Shown here: piece by piece, positions 1 to 9,700 of the stretch
How positions within the stretch are numbered: position 1 is the first letter of the stretch
How the letters are laid out: every line of letters starts with the position of its first letter
NCBI RefSeq assembly: GCF_009601685.2
Contig: NZ_CP045701.2
Span: forward strand, 1,674,001-1,738,000
Reading direction: 5' to 3'
DNA: 64,000 nt
Source: Pseudomonas brassicacearum
GTDB taxonomy: Bacteria > Pseudomonadota > Gammaproteobacteria > Pseudomonadales > Pseudomonadaceae
The notes under the pieces: generated by a model
Told to the model about the DNA's origin: nothing
Databases searched by the model: none
Seen by the model: the letters and a program-made list of their open reading frames with translations, nothing else
Program-made: the position numbers and the translations under genes

Positions 1-1
1 C

Positions 2-1207
2 AGCGGCAAGACCGCCGCGTTCGTGCTGCCGATCCTCAACCGCCTGATCGGCCCGGCCAAGGTCCGCGTCAGCATCAAGACGCTGATCCTGCTGCCAACC
101 CGTGAACTGGCCCAGCAGACCTTGAAGGAAGTGGAACGCTTCTCGCAGTTCACCTTCATCAAGTCCGGCCTGATCACTGGCGGCGAAGACTTCAAGGTCC
201 AGGCCGCGATGCTGCGCAAGGTGCCGGACATCCTGATCGGCACCCCCGGGCGGATGATCGAGCAGTTGAACGCCGGCAACCTCGACCTCAAGGAAGTCGA
301 AGTGCTGGTGCTGGACGAAGCCGACCGCATGCTGGACATGGGCTTTGCCGAAGACGTGCAGCGCCTGGTGGACGAGTGCACCAACCGCCAGCAGACCATG
401 CTGTTCTCCGCCACCACTGGCGGCTCGGGCCTGCGGGAGATGATCGCCAAGGTGCTGAACAACCCCGAGCACCTGCAGCTCAACGCGGTCAGCCAACTGA
501 ACTCCACCACCCGCCAGCAGATCATCACCGCTGACCACAACCAGCACAAAGAACAGATCGTCAACTGGTTGCTGGCCAACGAGACCTACGAAAAAGCCAT
601 CGTATTCACCAACACCCGGGCCATGGCCGATCGCATCTACGGTCGCCTGGTGGCTCAGGAATACAAGGCGTTCGTGCTGCACGGCGAGAAGGACCAGAAG
701 GACCGCAAGCTGGCCATCGACCGCCTCAAGCAGGGCGGCGTGAAAATCCTCGTCGCCACCGACGTCGCCGCCCGCGGCCTGGACGTGGAAGGCCTGGACA
801 TGGTCATCAACTTCGACATGCCCCGCAGCGGCGACGAATACGTGCACCGCATCGGTCGTACCGGACGCGCTGGCAACGATGGCCTGGCGATCTCGCTGAT
901 CTGCCACGGCGACTGGAACCTGATGTCGAGCGTCGAGCGCTACCTCAAGCAGAGCTTCGAGCGCCGCACCATCAAGGAAGTCAAAGGCACCTACGGCGGA
1001 CCGAAGAAGGTCAAGGCCTCGGGCAAGGCCGTAGGCGTGAAGAAGAAAAAGGTCGACGCCAAGGGCGACAAGAAGAAAACCGGCGCCAAGGCCCCGACCA
1101 AGCGCAAGACCGCCAACCGCCCGAAGAGCGACACCCCGTCGCTGGTCAGCAAGGACGGCATGGCCCCGCTCAAGCGCCGTAAGCCAGAGGCGCCGGCGGC
1201 TGAGTGA
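2..1207 (+). CDS. DEAD-box ATP-dependent RNA helicase, 5' end outside window
   Basis: The frame is open from the first complete codon, so the N-terminus is missing. It starts inside motif I (SGKT) and then shows PTRELAQQ, TPGR, DEAD (314-325), SAT, VFTNTR, ARGLD and HRIGRTGR, so both RecA-like lobes are present. The last ~80 residues form a Lys/Arg-rich tail, common in helicases that hold on to RNA. The family unwinds RNA with ATP in the cytoplasm, usually in ribosome assembly or mRNA turnover. The SAT-TGGSG stretch and basic tail fit SrmB/RhlE-type proteins, but the paralogue cannot be fixed without the N-terminus. A hairpin terminator follows 26 bp after the stop. Confidence 0.95.
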   Translation, partial: SGKTAAFVLPILNRLIGPAKVRVSIKTLILLPTRELAQQTLKEVERFSQFTFIKSGLITGGEDFKVQAAMLRKVPDILIGTPGRMIEQLNAGNLDLKEVEVLVLDEADRMLDMGFAEDVQRLVDECTNRQQTMLFSATTGGSGLREMIAKVLNNPEHLQLNAVSQLNSTTRQQIITADHNQHKEQIVNWLLANETYEKAIVFTNTRAMADRIYGRLVAQEYKAFVLHGEKDQKDRKLAIDRLKQGGVKILVATDVAARGLDVEGLDMVINFDMPRSGDEYVHRIGRTGRAGNDGLAISLICHGDWNLMSSVERYLKQSFERRTIKEVKGTYGGPKKVKASGKAVGVKKKKVDAKGDKKKTGAKAPTKRKTANRPKSDTPSLVSKDGMAPLKRRKPEAPAAE

Positions 1208-1233
1208 GTCAGCGTTAGCGTTTTATAAAAAGA

Positions 1234-1257
1234 ACCGGACCTTGAGTCCGGTTTTTT
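1234..1257 (+). terminator. Rho-independent terminator of the helicase gene
   Basis: Stem ACCGGAC / GTCCGGT with loop CTTGA, followed by six T. The same stem and loop recur at 4624-4642. Confidence 0.85.
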
Positions 1258-1298
1258 ATGGGTGACTGAAACTGACAAAACCCTGTGGCGAGGGACCT

Positions 1299-1461
1299 GT
1301 AGGAGCTGGCGAAGCCTGCGATCTTTTGATCTTGATCTTGATCTTGATCTTGATCTTGATCTTGATCTTGATCTTTCGCTTGCGACTCAATTGTAGGAGA
1401 CAAGATCGCAGCCTCGTTGCACTCGACAGCTCCTACGCTCCTACGCGCCTACATAGCTCCT
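1299..1461. repeat. GATC-tract palindromic element, copy 1
   Basis: Outer arms GTAGGAGCTG / CAGCTCCTAC and inner arms GCGATCTT / AAGATCGC enclose a variable core. The core here has eight tandem TTGATC hexamers (1326-1373). The right arm is followed by partly degenerate 11-bp copies of CAGCTCCTAC. REP-type sequence flanks the element: a truncated left arm at 1284-1295 and a right arm at 1469-1493. Short reading frames across the element encode only Leu/Ile or Asp/Gln runs and are not taken as genes. Other copies are at 4705, 29455, 31235, 34542, 37705, 53135, 61877 and 63826. Confidence 0.85.
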
Positions 1462-1521
1462 GCGATCCAGCGAGAGCAAGCTCCCTCGCCACAAAAGCGG
1501 GTTGTGCTCGGCTGTGGCTAA

Positions 1522-1797
1522 TCATCCAGCCTTCTTCTCAGCGTTCTTCAATTCTTCCAGACGCTTATCAATCAACTGGCACTTATCCGGCACATCCTTG
1601 CTGGCAGTCTCCAGGTCCATGGCCTTTAACTCGTCGTTCATTTCCTTGGCCTTGGCCGGGTTCTGCTCGGTGAGCTTGGTCACTTCTTTTGCCAACTGTT
1701 CGCGCTTGGCGGTCGCTTCCTCTGGCGTACAAGTGGCCCAGGCGGGCAGGGCGCAGGTGAGGGTGGCGGCGAGGGTGAGTTTCAAGAGGGTTTTCAT
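1522..1797 (-). CDS. Small periplasmic protein of unknown function
   Basis: 91 residues. The first ~21 residues form a signal peptide with a hydrophobic core, ending near LPAWA. The mature part is short, charged and rich in Glu, Lys and Ala, with the look of a coiled coil. It contains two Cys residues (in TCTPEE and DKCQL) that could form one disulphide. The start ATG is the first residue of a clean signal sequence. I do not recognise the family. The gene stands alone, between element copy 1 and the divergent secreted-protein gene. Confidence 0.7.
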   Translation of the reverse strand: MKTLLKLTLAATLTCALPAWATCTPEEATAKREQLAKEVTKLTEQNPAKAKEMNDELKAMDLETASKDVPDKCQLIDKRLEELKNAEKKAG

Positions 1798-1963
1798 GGC
1801 AGGGCCTCATATTCCTTGTTGGGCAGGTAATGGGTTGAGGCCCGAGCTGGATCGAAAGTTCACCTTGAGCGCTCATCGCTTGAGGTCTTTTTCGAAGTTT
1901 TCCTAGCCGATATTAAACAGTCGGCTACCATGGAGGATGCGACTAGTAGCCCTGTGCCTGCAA

Positions 1964-2029
1964 CGCCGGGACGCTTCTCGACACGGAATTTGAGTGGTGG
2001 AACAACTAGCCAGTCAGGACGTCCCGGCG
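1964..2029. other. Wide inverted repeat in the leader of the secreted cytochrome-like gene
   Basis: CGCCGGGACG (1964-1973) and CGTCCCGGCG (2020-2029) are perfectly complementary across a 46-nt loop. The right arm ends 37 bp before the chosen start codon at 2067. It could be an RNA stem or a spaced operator. Function unknown. Nothing else is evident in 1798-2066. Confidence 0.4.
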
Positions 2030-2066
2030 GCCTGTCGTAGCAGTGAAATTCAAAGGAATGAAACCT

Positions 2067-4556
2067 ATGAGCTTTGGAACGATTTTCTGTCGGCTGATGT
2101 TGTGTTTGTGCGGTTTACTCACGATCTCATCGGCTTACGCGCAAAGCGTGGTCATCGCCACGCCGCAACAAGGTGTGGGGATCGAAGTCGATGTGTTTGA
2201 CCGTCCTGATGCCGCTAATGGCCAACCTTCTTCGACGAGCATGGTGCCCTTCACCTCGGCGGGGTTGTTTACCCCAGCGGTGCAATCGTTCAAGGGCAAG
2301 CTGTATATGTTCTGGGCCACTGATAGCGATTCCACTCATATTTATTTTTCCACTTCAGCGCAGGGAAAAAATTGGTCCTCTCCACAGCCTATCCCCGTAG
2401 CTAACATCTTGGGTAATGTTTCAGTCACCGTGTTCAAGCAAAAACTGGTACTGATCTTTACCGACGAGAACAATATAAACAGCGTCAGCTCCGAAGATGG
2501 AGTGAACTGGTCCAAGGTCAATCCTGTGACGACCTCCAGCGATGCCGACAATAACAGTCCTGTGGTGTATAACGGGCAACTGTTTGTCTTCTACAGTGCG
2601 GAGGATGATGACACTGTTTACTATGTAACGTCGGATGATGGCCTACAGTGGAGCAAGGAAAGCCTGGGGTTCAAGGCAAACGCTTATAGAGTTCTGAGTA
2701 TTGTGCCCGTGGTTTATAACGGTGAGCTGTCGGTCTATTACTCTTATGATCTTAATAATTTGGCCGTTCGCACTTATGACCGGAGCGGTCACTGGGGCGA
2801 TGAGCAAAAACTGTCTGGCATCACAACAGAGCTTCTCCTGAGTCGTGCAGCAATGATCGGTAACCGCATTTTTATCAGCAGCGGCCCTAATACTTTTGCT
2901 TCAACCGATGGGGTCAATTGGACTCCTTATTTTTCCAAGAGCTTCCCAGGATATTTTACTTCTGCACCGGGCTTGGGCGTTTCCTATGCCATTACCACAA
3001 GCGATCTCACTGGGGATAACCCGCAATTGCCTTCGGACCTGGCGACCGGTCTTAGCCATACCGACTATGCAACCTTCGCCTGGCGCAGTTTTTTTGCACT
3101 GAACAATATGGCCAAGACGCCATTACCGGCTAACCGGGGCGTCGGTAACCCCGGCAGCAGCTTTGCCGATTCGGGCAAGGTCTCACAATCTCCCAACCCC
3201 TTGTTGTGGCAAACCTTTGCCCACCGTAGCGAGCTGTTTCCGGCGGTAGGGTTCAATCACGTTGGCGGCCCTACGCTTGCGTTTGGGTCAGGCCCGCAAT
3301 ACACCTATACCCAATTTCTCAAGAACGGGATACGTGTGGCGCCAGGCGCTGACTTCACCCTTTACAACAATCTGGATGAGGCGACCCAAATAGGACAAAA
3401 CGCTATTTTTTTTCCGGTCAATCCGCCGAATGTGGCGAAGGCAGGGGGAAATTACGCCCCTTCAAACGACAGCCAGATCCTGTTCGAGGCCAAGGCCAAC
3501 CCCGTCGTTTACGAGTATGCGAAAGGCCTGACCAGTTATCCGGATCATATTGTGCTGCCCGACGGTGCGGTGGAGGTCAAGGCAGCATGGCGCAAGCTGG
3601 CCGACATTCCGGTACCGGATCGCGCGCGCTACCATACGGCGACAGTGGTGACTTATAAGGGCACCGACAGTGACCCGCAGGCGCAGAACGAAGACTACGC
3701 ACTGGTCGCCTTGCATATCATCCATAAGACGCCCAACTACCCGACTTTTATCTTCGCCACGTTCGAGCACGAGGATGCGCTGACGTTGCCCGATGGCAAG
3801 TCGCCGACCGGACTCTATTACATCGCCAACTACAACCAGATTGCCTACCCCGGTCTCGATAGCAGCAGCCCCCCGACCGCCACCTTCTCCGACGGCAACA
3901 AAACCTATACGGTTGCCCTGCCGCAGGCGGGCAAAGTCGTAAGCGCTAACCCCAATTTGCCCGTCTACTCAGGCAATCACGGGATCCCCGAGGGACAGGC
4001 TGGGCCGATCTCGGTAGTGCAACCATTAACCATGCATTCGGAAGTCGTAGCGGTGAACAACCAGGTCAAGCGGCTCATGGACGGCAGCAGCGAATTCAAT
4101 AATTCGGTCTGGAAGCATTATCGGCTCAAAGGGGTGCAGGCCATCCCGTCGAGCACTCAAACCGACCCGGATTACTACCTGGCCAATATCATGGTCGAAA
4201 GCAGTCAGCCGGGGATTCAGCTGTTTCGCGGCAGCAACGTATTTCCGATTCAGGGTAACAACACCCTGACCAATGCGCGCAACCTAACGAACATCAAGGT
4301 GCCGGATTACGAGCACAGCACCCAAAGCCTGACCATGGGCGGTTGCATGGGGTGTCACGGCATCGCCCAGAGCTCGCTCAAACAAGGTTTCAGTTTCCTG
4401 TTCGATGCGATCAACCCCACGTTCAGCAAAGGTGTTACCGGCTTTTCGGGCCCAGAGACCGTAGGTTTACCTGATCCGCGGACCATGAAGGCACGGGCCT
4501 TGAAATATTCTCTCGGCCCGCGCAATACGCAAGCCGTTGAGGAGGCGGGCAAGTAG
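2067..4556 (+). CDS. Secreted protein with Asp-box-like repeats and a C-terminal CxxCH haem motif
   Basis: 829 residues. A signal peptide (through ISSAYA) implies export. The N-terminal third repeats the pattern S-x-D/Q-G-x-x-W (SAQGKNW, SEDGVNW, SDDGLQW, STDGVNW) about every 50-100 residues, like Asp-box/BNR blades of sialidase-type beta-propellers. The middle has no recognised domain. Near the C-terminus CMGCHG (Cys760, Cys763, His764) is a canonical covalent haem c motif. A redox or haem-binding role is therefore an inference, and sialidase activity is not claimed because no catalytic Arg triad was identified. The ATG at 2067 is chosen because AAGGA lies 9 bp upstream; in-frame starts at 2043 and 2058 have poorer spacing. 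It has its own terminator. Confidence 0.75.
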   Translation: MSFGTIFCRLMLCLCGLLTISSAYAQSVVIATPQQGVGIEVDVFDRPDAANGQPSSTSMVPFTSAGLFTPAVQSFKGKLYMFWATDSDSTHIYFSTSAQGKNWSSPQPIPVANILGNVSVTVFKQKLVLIFTDENNINSVSSEDGVNWSKVNPVTTSSDADNNSPVVYNGQLFVFYSAEDDDTVYYVTSDDGLQWSKESLGFKANAYRVLSIVPVVYNGELSVYYSYDLNNLAVRTYDRSGHWGDEQKLSGITTELLLSRAAMIGNRIFISSGPNTFASTDGVNWTPYFSKSFPGYFTSAPGLGVSYAITTSDLTGDNPQLPSDLATGLSHTDYATFAWRSFFALNNMAKTPLPANRGVGNPGSSFADSGKVSQSPNPLLWQTFAHRSELFPAVGFNHVGGPTLAFGSGPQYTYTQFLKNGIRVAPGADFTLYNNLDEATQIGQNAIFFPVNPPNVAKAGGNYAPSNDSQILFEAKANPVVYEYAKGLTSYPDHIVLPDGAVEVKAAWRKLADIPVPDRARYHTATVVTYKGTDSDPQAQNEDYALVALHIIHKTPNYPTFIFATFEHEDALTLPDGKSPTGLYYIANYNQIAYPGLDSSSPPTATFSDGNKTYTVALPQAGKVVSANPNLPVYSGNHGIPEGQAGPISVVQPLTMHSEVVAVNNQVKRLMDGSSEFNNSVWKHYRLKGVQAIPSSTQTDPDYYLANIMVESSQPGIQLFRGSNVFPIQGNNTLTNARNLTNIKVPDYEHSTQSLTMGGCMGCHGIAQSSLKQGFSFLFDAINPTFSKGVTGFSGPETVGLPDPRTMKARALKYSLGPRNTQAVEEAGK

Positions 4557-4623
4557 TCGCCATGCACCTGCGAAGCAAAAATAGCCCTGCTTTCTGAGAC
4601 GGGGCCAAGCCCTTTCGATAAAA

Positions 4624-4647
4624 ACCGGACCTTGAGTCCGGTTTTTC
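4624..4647 (+). terminator. Rho-independent terminator, same stem-loop as at 1234
   Basis: ACCGGAC-CTTGA-GTCCGGT followed by a T run, about 65 bp after the stop of the CxxCH protein gene. Confidence 0.85.
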
Positions 4648-4704
4648 ATGAAGCCAAACCTGAATTTCACGCCGCTGCGAGAAAGCAAGCTCGTGCTGGG
4701 CTCC

Positions 4705-4908
4705 GTAGGAGCTGGCGAAGCCTGCGATCTTTTGATCTTGATCTTGATCTTGATCTTTCGCTTTAGATTCAAGTGTTTGGGGAAAGATCGCAGCCTCGTT
4801 GCACTCGACAGCTCCTACACAGCTCCTACGCAGCTCCTACGCAGCTCCTACGCAGCTCCTACGCAGCTCCTACACAGCTCCTACACAGCTCCTACGCAGC
4901 TGCGTGAG
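4705..4908. repeat. GATC-tract palindromic element, copy 2, with expanded 11-bp arm
   Basis: Same architecture as 1299-1461. The core has four TTGATC hexamers. The right arm is expanded to eight tandem copies of CAGCTCCTAC plus one A/G (period 11 bp, 4809 to about 4896), ending in a degenerate copy. Confidence 0.85.
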
Positions 4909-4995
4909 CAGGTTCCGGCGCCACACGGCAATTTCGCAGCGGTCTGATTTCAGATGAACGGTTCCAGTAATAGCCTCGAAGCTAGACCCAATTAG

Positions 4996-5045
4996 TTGAC
5001 GTCAAAATGATGGCTCATTAATATCGCGCCACTATTTTGATGTCA
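4996..5045 (+). promoter_or_regulatory. Candidate sigma-70 promoter and twin operator of the cdiBA operon
   Basis: TTGACG (4996-5001), 17 bp, TAATAT (5019-5024) is a plausible -35/-10 pair 42 bp before the cdiB start. TGACGTCAAAAT (4997-5008) and ATTTTGATGTCA (5034-5045) are inverted copies with one mismatch. Each contains an 8-bp palindrome-like core (TGACGTCA, TGATGTCA), centred 41 bp apart. One covers the -35 and the other lies just past the expected start of transcription. The regulator is unknown. Confidence 0.5.
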
Positions 5046-5065
5046 CTTTTTTCGAGGGATCGAAC

Positions 5066-6772
5066 ATGTCCTCACCCGCCTTTTGGGCGAGGTTGTGCCT
5101 GGCTTTGCTGTGCCTTTCTCCACTGACCCTGGCTCACGCCGCCCCCACGCCGGGCGACACGGACCTGATCCGCGAGCGTCAGAACCGTTTGCTCGAAGAG
5201 CAGCGTCGGCGCCTGGAGGAGCTCAAGGACCTGCCCGGCCAGGAGGCGAAGCCGACCCAGCCGACCGCACCTGCCGATACCCGTTGCTTCCCCATCAAGA
5301 CCATCGAACTCAAGGGCGCCGACAGTCTTTCCGCTGGCGAACGCGAGCAGTTGCTTGCGCCCTACATCGGCCAATGTCTGGGTGTGCCGCAGCTTAACGA
5401 GCTGCTCAAAGTCATCACCGACCACTACATCGAAAAGGGCCTGGTCACTAGCCGCGCCTACCTGCCGCAGCAGGATCTTTCCAGCGGTCACCTGCAAGTG
5501 CTGGTGGTCGAGGGGCGGTTGGAAGGCCTCAAGGGCGCCGAGAACAGCAAGCTGTCGGACCGCGAGTTGGCGATGGCTTTTCCCGGTGCAGTCGGCGAGC
5601 TGGTCAACCTGCGGGAGATCGAGCAGATGGTCGATCAGCTCAATCGCCTGCCGTCGAACCAGGCAAAAATGGAGCTGACCCCCGGCCAGAACGTCGGTGG
5701 CAGTGACGTGCGGGTTACCAATGAACCGAAAAAGCCTTGGCGCGCCGGACTGTCGCGTAGCAACGACGGCCAGCGCAGCACCGGCGAGCAGCAGTGGGGC
5801 AGCAGTTTCGAGTGGGACAGCCCGCTGGGCCTGGCCGACCAGTTGATGTTGCGCGGTGGTCACGACGCGATGACCGACCACCAGCACACCTCCCGCAACG
5901 CCATGCTCTATTACAACCTGCCATTTGGCTGGTGGAACGTCAGTTATACCTACAGCCAGAGCGAATACCGCTCGCAGATCCCAGCCAACGGTTTCAACTT
6001 CAAGCAGACCGGCGACAGCCAGAACCATCAGTTGCGGGTCGAGCGGGTGATCCACCGTGATGCCCTGAGCAAGACCTCCCTCAACACGGGCCTGGCGTAT
6101 CTGCGCACCAACAACTTCATCGAAGACAGCAAGCTGGCGGTGAGCAGCAATCGCCTCAGCGAAGCCCAGTTCGGCATCAACCATGGCCGGCGGGTTGGCA
6201 ATGCTTTCGTCAACCTCGACCTGGGCCTGCAAGAGGGTATCGGCGCCTTCGATGCCCAGGGCGACAACGATCCAGGGCCCGGCCAAGCCGATGCCCGCTA
6301 CCGCAAATACACCGCCACCGCTAGCTACCTGCAACCGTTCCAGGTGTGGGGCGAGTCCTTCAGCTTCAGCAGCCTGATGACCGGCCAGCGTAGCGAAGAC
6401 GTGCTGTTCAGCCCGCAGCGTATGAGCCTGGGCGGCCAATCGTCGATTCGTGGCTACAAGGATCAGTCGCTGTCCGGCGACAGCGGCGGCTATTGGCGCA
6501 ACGACCTGCGCTGGAGTCGCCCGGTGACGTTGGAGTGGCTGCGTCCGGTGTTCGCCGAATACGGCACCAGCCTCGGTTATGACCAAGGCGTGATTCGTGG
6601 GGATCGCTACAACGGCGACCAGCACGGGCGCATGTCGAGCAACTCGCTGGAGCTGTTTGCCCGCGGTGAGCACCTGAACGCCAGCGTCACCTTCGCCCAT
6701 TCCCTGGAACGTCCGGATGCCCTGACCGAGCGCGAAGCGCCGATCTACTTCCGCGTGGATGTACTCCTCTAA
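5066..6772 (+). CDS. cdiB: ShlB/FhaC/CdiB-type two-partner secretion outer-membrane transporter
   Basis: 568 residues. The signal peptide ends near LAHA, followed by an Arg/Glu-rich helix (about residues 30-60) that fits the plug helix of the family. A POTRA domain spans about 73-155 (RCFPIKTIELKG to LVVEGRLEGL). The remainder is a 16-strand barrel, including the lid-loop motif IRGYKD in the C-terminal third; the last strand ends YFRVDVLL with a Leu rather than the usual Phe. It exports the downstream exoprotein to the cell surface (type Vb). GAGGGA lies 8 bp upstream of the ATG. The next gene starts 24 bp after the stop, so the two form one operon. The cdi name rests on the toxin and immunity genes that follow. 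Confidence 0.92.
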   Translation: MSSPAFWARLCLALLCLSPLTLAHAAPTPGDTDLIRERQNRLLEEQRRRLEELKDLPGQEAKPTQPTAPADTRCFPIKTIELKGADSLSAGEREQLLAPYIGQCLGVPQLNELLKVITDHYIEKGLVTSRAYLPQQDLSSGHLQVLVVEGRLEGLKGAENSKLSDRELAMAFPGAVGELVNLREIEQMVDQLNRLPSNQAKMELTPGQNVGGSDVRVTNEPKKPWRAGLSRSNDGQRSTGEQQWGSSFEWDSPLGLADQLMLRGGHDAMTDHQHTSRNAMLYYNLPFGWWNVSYTYSQSEYRSQIPANGFNFKQTGDSQNHQLRVERVIHRDALSKTSLNTGLAYLRTNNFIEDSKLAVSSNRLSEAQFGINHGRRVGNAFVNLDLGLQEGIGAFDAQGDNDPGPGQADARYRKYTATASYLQPFQVWGESFSFSSLMTGQRSEDVLFSPQRMSLGGQSSIRGYKDQSLSGDSGGYWRNDLRWSRPVTLEWLRPVFAEYGTSLGYDQGVIRGDRYNGDQHGRMSSNSLELFARGEHLNASVTFAHSLERPDALTEREAPIYFRVDVLL

Positions 6773-6796
6773 ATTTTGCTGCAACGAGACCTGATC

Positions 6797-9700
6797 ATGG
6801 ACGACCGCCAATACGCCTTCCTGGCCCGCCAGCCTTCCTCTGCCCTGCAACCCCGCGAGCAGTTCTGGGGCATGCCCAAGCGCGGCCTGGCGTTCCTGCT
6901 GGCCAACGTCATGTTCTGGCAACCGCTGTGGGCCCAGGCCGACGGCATTGTGGTCAGCGCGCCGGGCACCGGCCTGGACCGGGCGGGCAACGGCGTGCCC
7001 ATCGTCAATATCGCCAAGCCCAACGGCAGTGGCCTGTCCCACAACCAGTTCAAGGATTACAACGTCGGCAGCAACGGCGTCATCCTCAACAACGCCACCG
7101 CCCGCACGCAGTCCACGCAGTTGGGCGGGATCATCCTCGGCAACCCGAACCTCAACGGTACGGCCGCCAAAGTCATTCTCAACGAAGTCAACGGCGGCAA
7201 CCCCAGCCAGTTACGTGGCTACACCGAAGTGGCGGGGCAATCGGGCCACGTCATCGTCGCCAACCCGTACGGTATTACCTGTAATGGCTGCGGTTTTATC
7301 AACAGCCCGAAAGTGACCTTGAGCACCGGCAAACCGGTGGTGGAAAACGGCCAGTTGAGTCGTTACCAGGTGGACCAGGGCAGCGTCACGATTGAAGGCG
7401 CGGGCCTGAACGCCAATAACGTCGATCACTTCGAAATCATCACCCGCAGCGCCAAGATCAACGCCGAGATCCAGGCCAAGAACCTGACCATCGTCGCCGG
7501 GCGCAACGACGTCAACGCCGACACCCTCAACGCCACCGCCCGCGCGGACGACGGCAGCGCCAAGCCGGAACTGGCCATCGATTCCTCGGCCTTGGGCGGT
7601 ATGTACGCAGGCACCATCAAACTGGTGGGCACCGAAGCCGGCGTCGGCGTGAAGCTGGACGGCAAACTGATCGCCAGTGGAGGTGATATTCAGCTCGATG
7701 CCAATGGGCATTTGAGCATGGTCGATACCTCGGCCAGCGGGGCGGTCAACGTCAAGGCTGCGAGCCTCGATGCCCAAGGACCGGTCTATGCCGGCACGAC
7801 CCTGAACGCCCAGACCCAAGGCAACCTGACTAACCAACAAACCCTGGCGGCGCGGGACGGCATCGTCCTGAACGCGGGTGGGCAGTTGAGCAACAACGGC
7901 ATCATTGAAGCCGGGGTCAATGCCGATAACACGCGCAATGCCATGGGTGATGTGAGCGTTACGGCGCAGAGCCTGAACAACAGCGGCAAGAGCATCGTCG
8001 CCAGTCGTAACCTCACCGCCGACGTTGCGCAAACGTTGAACAACCAGGGCGGGACCCTGAGCGCCGGGCAAACCACGACGGTGAAAGCTGGGACCCTGGA
8101 CAACCAGAACAAAGGCCGCGTCCTGAGCAACGGTGTGCTGAACGTCACCGCCGACAAGCTGCTCAACACCCAGGGCGTCGTCAGCAGCAATGGCAACCTG
8201 ACGGCCAATGTCGGGCAGTTGAACAATGGCAGCGGTGAATTCAACAGCTTGAGTAACGTCACGTTGCGCGTCGCCTCGCTGGATAACGTGGCAGGTCTGG
8301 TGGCGGCGGGGCAGATGCTCGACATCAACGCCAGCGGACAGGTGAACAACCGGGGTGGGCGTCTCACTGCGAGCAAAAGCGCTGAGTTGAGCGCCGGTTC
8401 GCTGGACAACCGCCAGGGATCGCTTTCTGCCCAACAAGGGCTGAATCTGAATCTGACTGGGCAACTGCTCAACGCTCAAGGCAGCGTGACCAGCAGCGAC
8501 ACGCTGCAGTTAAAGGCCGGCCAGGTGGATAACACCGCTGGCCGCATCGCCAGTGCGAAGGAGCTGGATGCCAGCGTTACTGGCCTGGATCAGCAGAACG
8601 GCGAACTGTTCAGCAACACGAGCCTCAGCCTGGACATGAATCAGGGCCAGTTGAACAACCAGGGCGGGCTGATCAACGCCTCGGGTGCGTTGCTGTTGAA
8701 CAACCTCAAGGACGTGAACAACCAGAACGGGGAAATTTCCAGCAAGCAAGCGTTCATCCTGGCGGCGCAGAACCTGGATAACAGCGGCGGCAAATTGCTG
8801 AGCAACCAGGGCCTGATGCTCAGAATTGCCCAAGTGCTGGACAACGCCCGCGGCGCGATCTCGGCGGCCTCGGTGGATAGCCGCAGCAACAGCCTGGACA
8901 ACAGCGAGGGCCTGATCAGCAGTCGCGACCGACTCGATCTGACTGTCGACGCCTTGCTCGACAACCAGCGCGGCTCACTGATCGCAGACGGCGCGCTGCT
9001 ATTGGTTGCCGACCGCCTGGACAACCGAGTCGGGGAGATCGTCGGCAAGACCGGGCTCAACGCCACCGTCAACACGGTGGATAACCGTCAAGGCACGCTG
9101 ATCAGCACCGATGCCCTGAAGCTCACGGCGGCCAGCCTCGACAACCGCCAGGCCGGTTTGATCGGCGCGACAAAAGGGCTGGATCTCGATGTCGACGACC
9201 TCGACAACCGTGGCGGCGAGCTGTCGAGCAATGCAGACGTCACGCTGGTCAGCCAGAACCTCGACAACAGCGATGGCGGCCAGGTGTTCGCCGGCCAGGC
9301 GCTGAAGCTGACGGTCGATCAACTGCTCAACCGCACCAAGGGCCTGCTCAGTGCCAAGGCTGGATTGGAACTGGACGGCGGCTCCCTCGACAATAGCGGC
9401 GGCTATCTGATCAGCCAGCAGAATCAGCGCATCAACCTGAGCCGAGACCTGCTCAACAGCCAAGGCCAGCTCAGCAGTGAAGGCTCGTTGAGTGTCACCG
9501 CCGCCAACCTGACCAACACCGGCGGCAGCTTGTCCAGCGCCAAGGACCTGACCGTGCGCAGCCTGGGACGCCTCGACAACCAGGGCGGCGAACTGGTCGC
9601 CGACGGCGGGTTGCTGCTCACCAGCGCCGCGCTGGACAATCGCCAGCAGGGCCACATCAGCGCCAAGGGCGCGGTAGGCGTTACCACCGGTGCCTACGAT

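Noticed and set aside
1215..1673. Frames encoding runs of Leu-Ile or Asp-Gln across the GATC tract
   Set aside because: They are translations of the (TTGATC)n repeat, not genes; length follows repeat number.
4809..4896. Tandem 11-bp array that could be mistaken for a CRISPR array
   Set aside because: Units are contiguous with a 1-bp variable position and no spacers, and no cas genes are near. It is an expanded arm of the palindromic element.
5072..7042. Long open frame on the minus strand opposite cdiB
   Set aside because: It mirrors the high-GC codon pattern of cdiB/cdiA and has no ribosome site, signal or family feature. The plus strand has clear TPS signatures.
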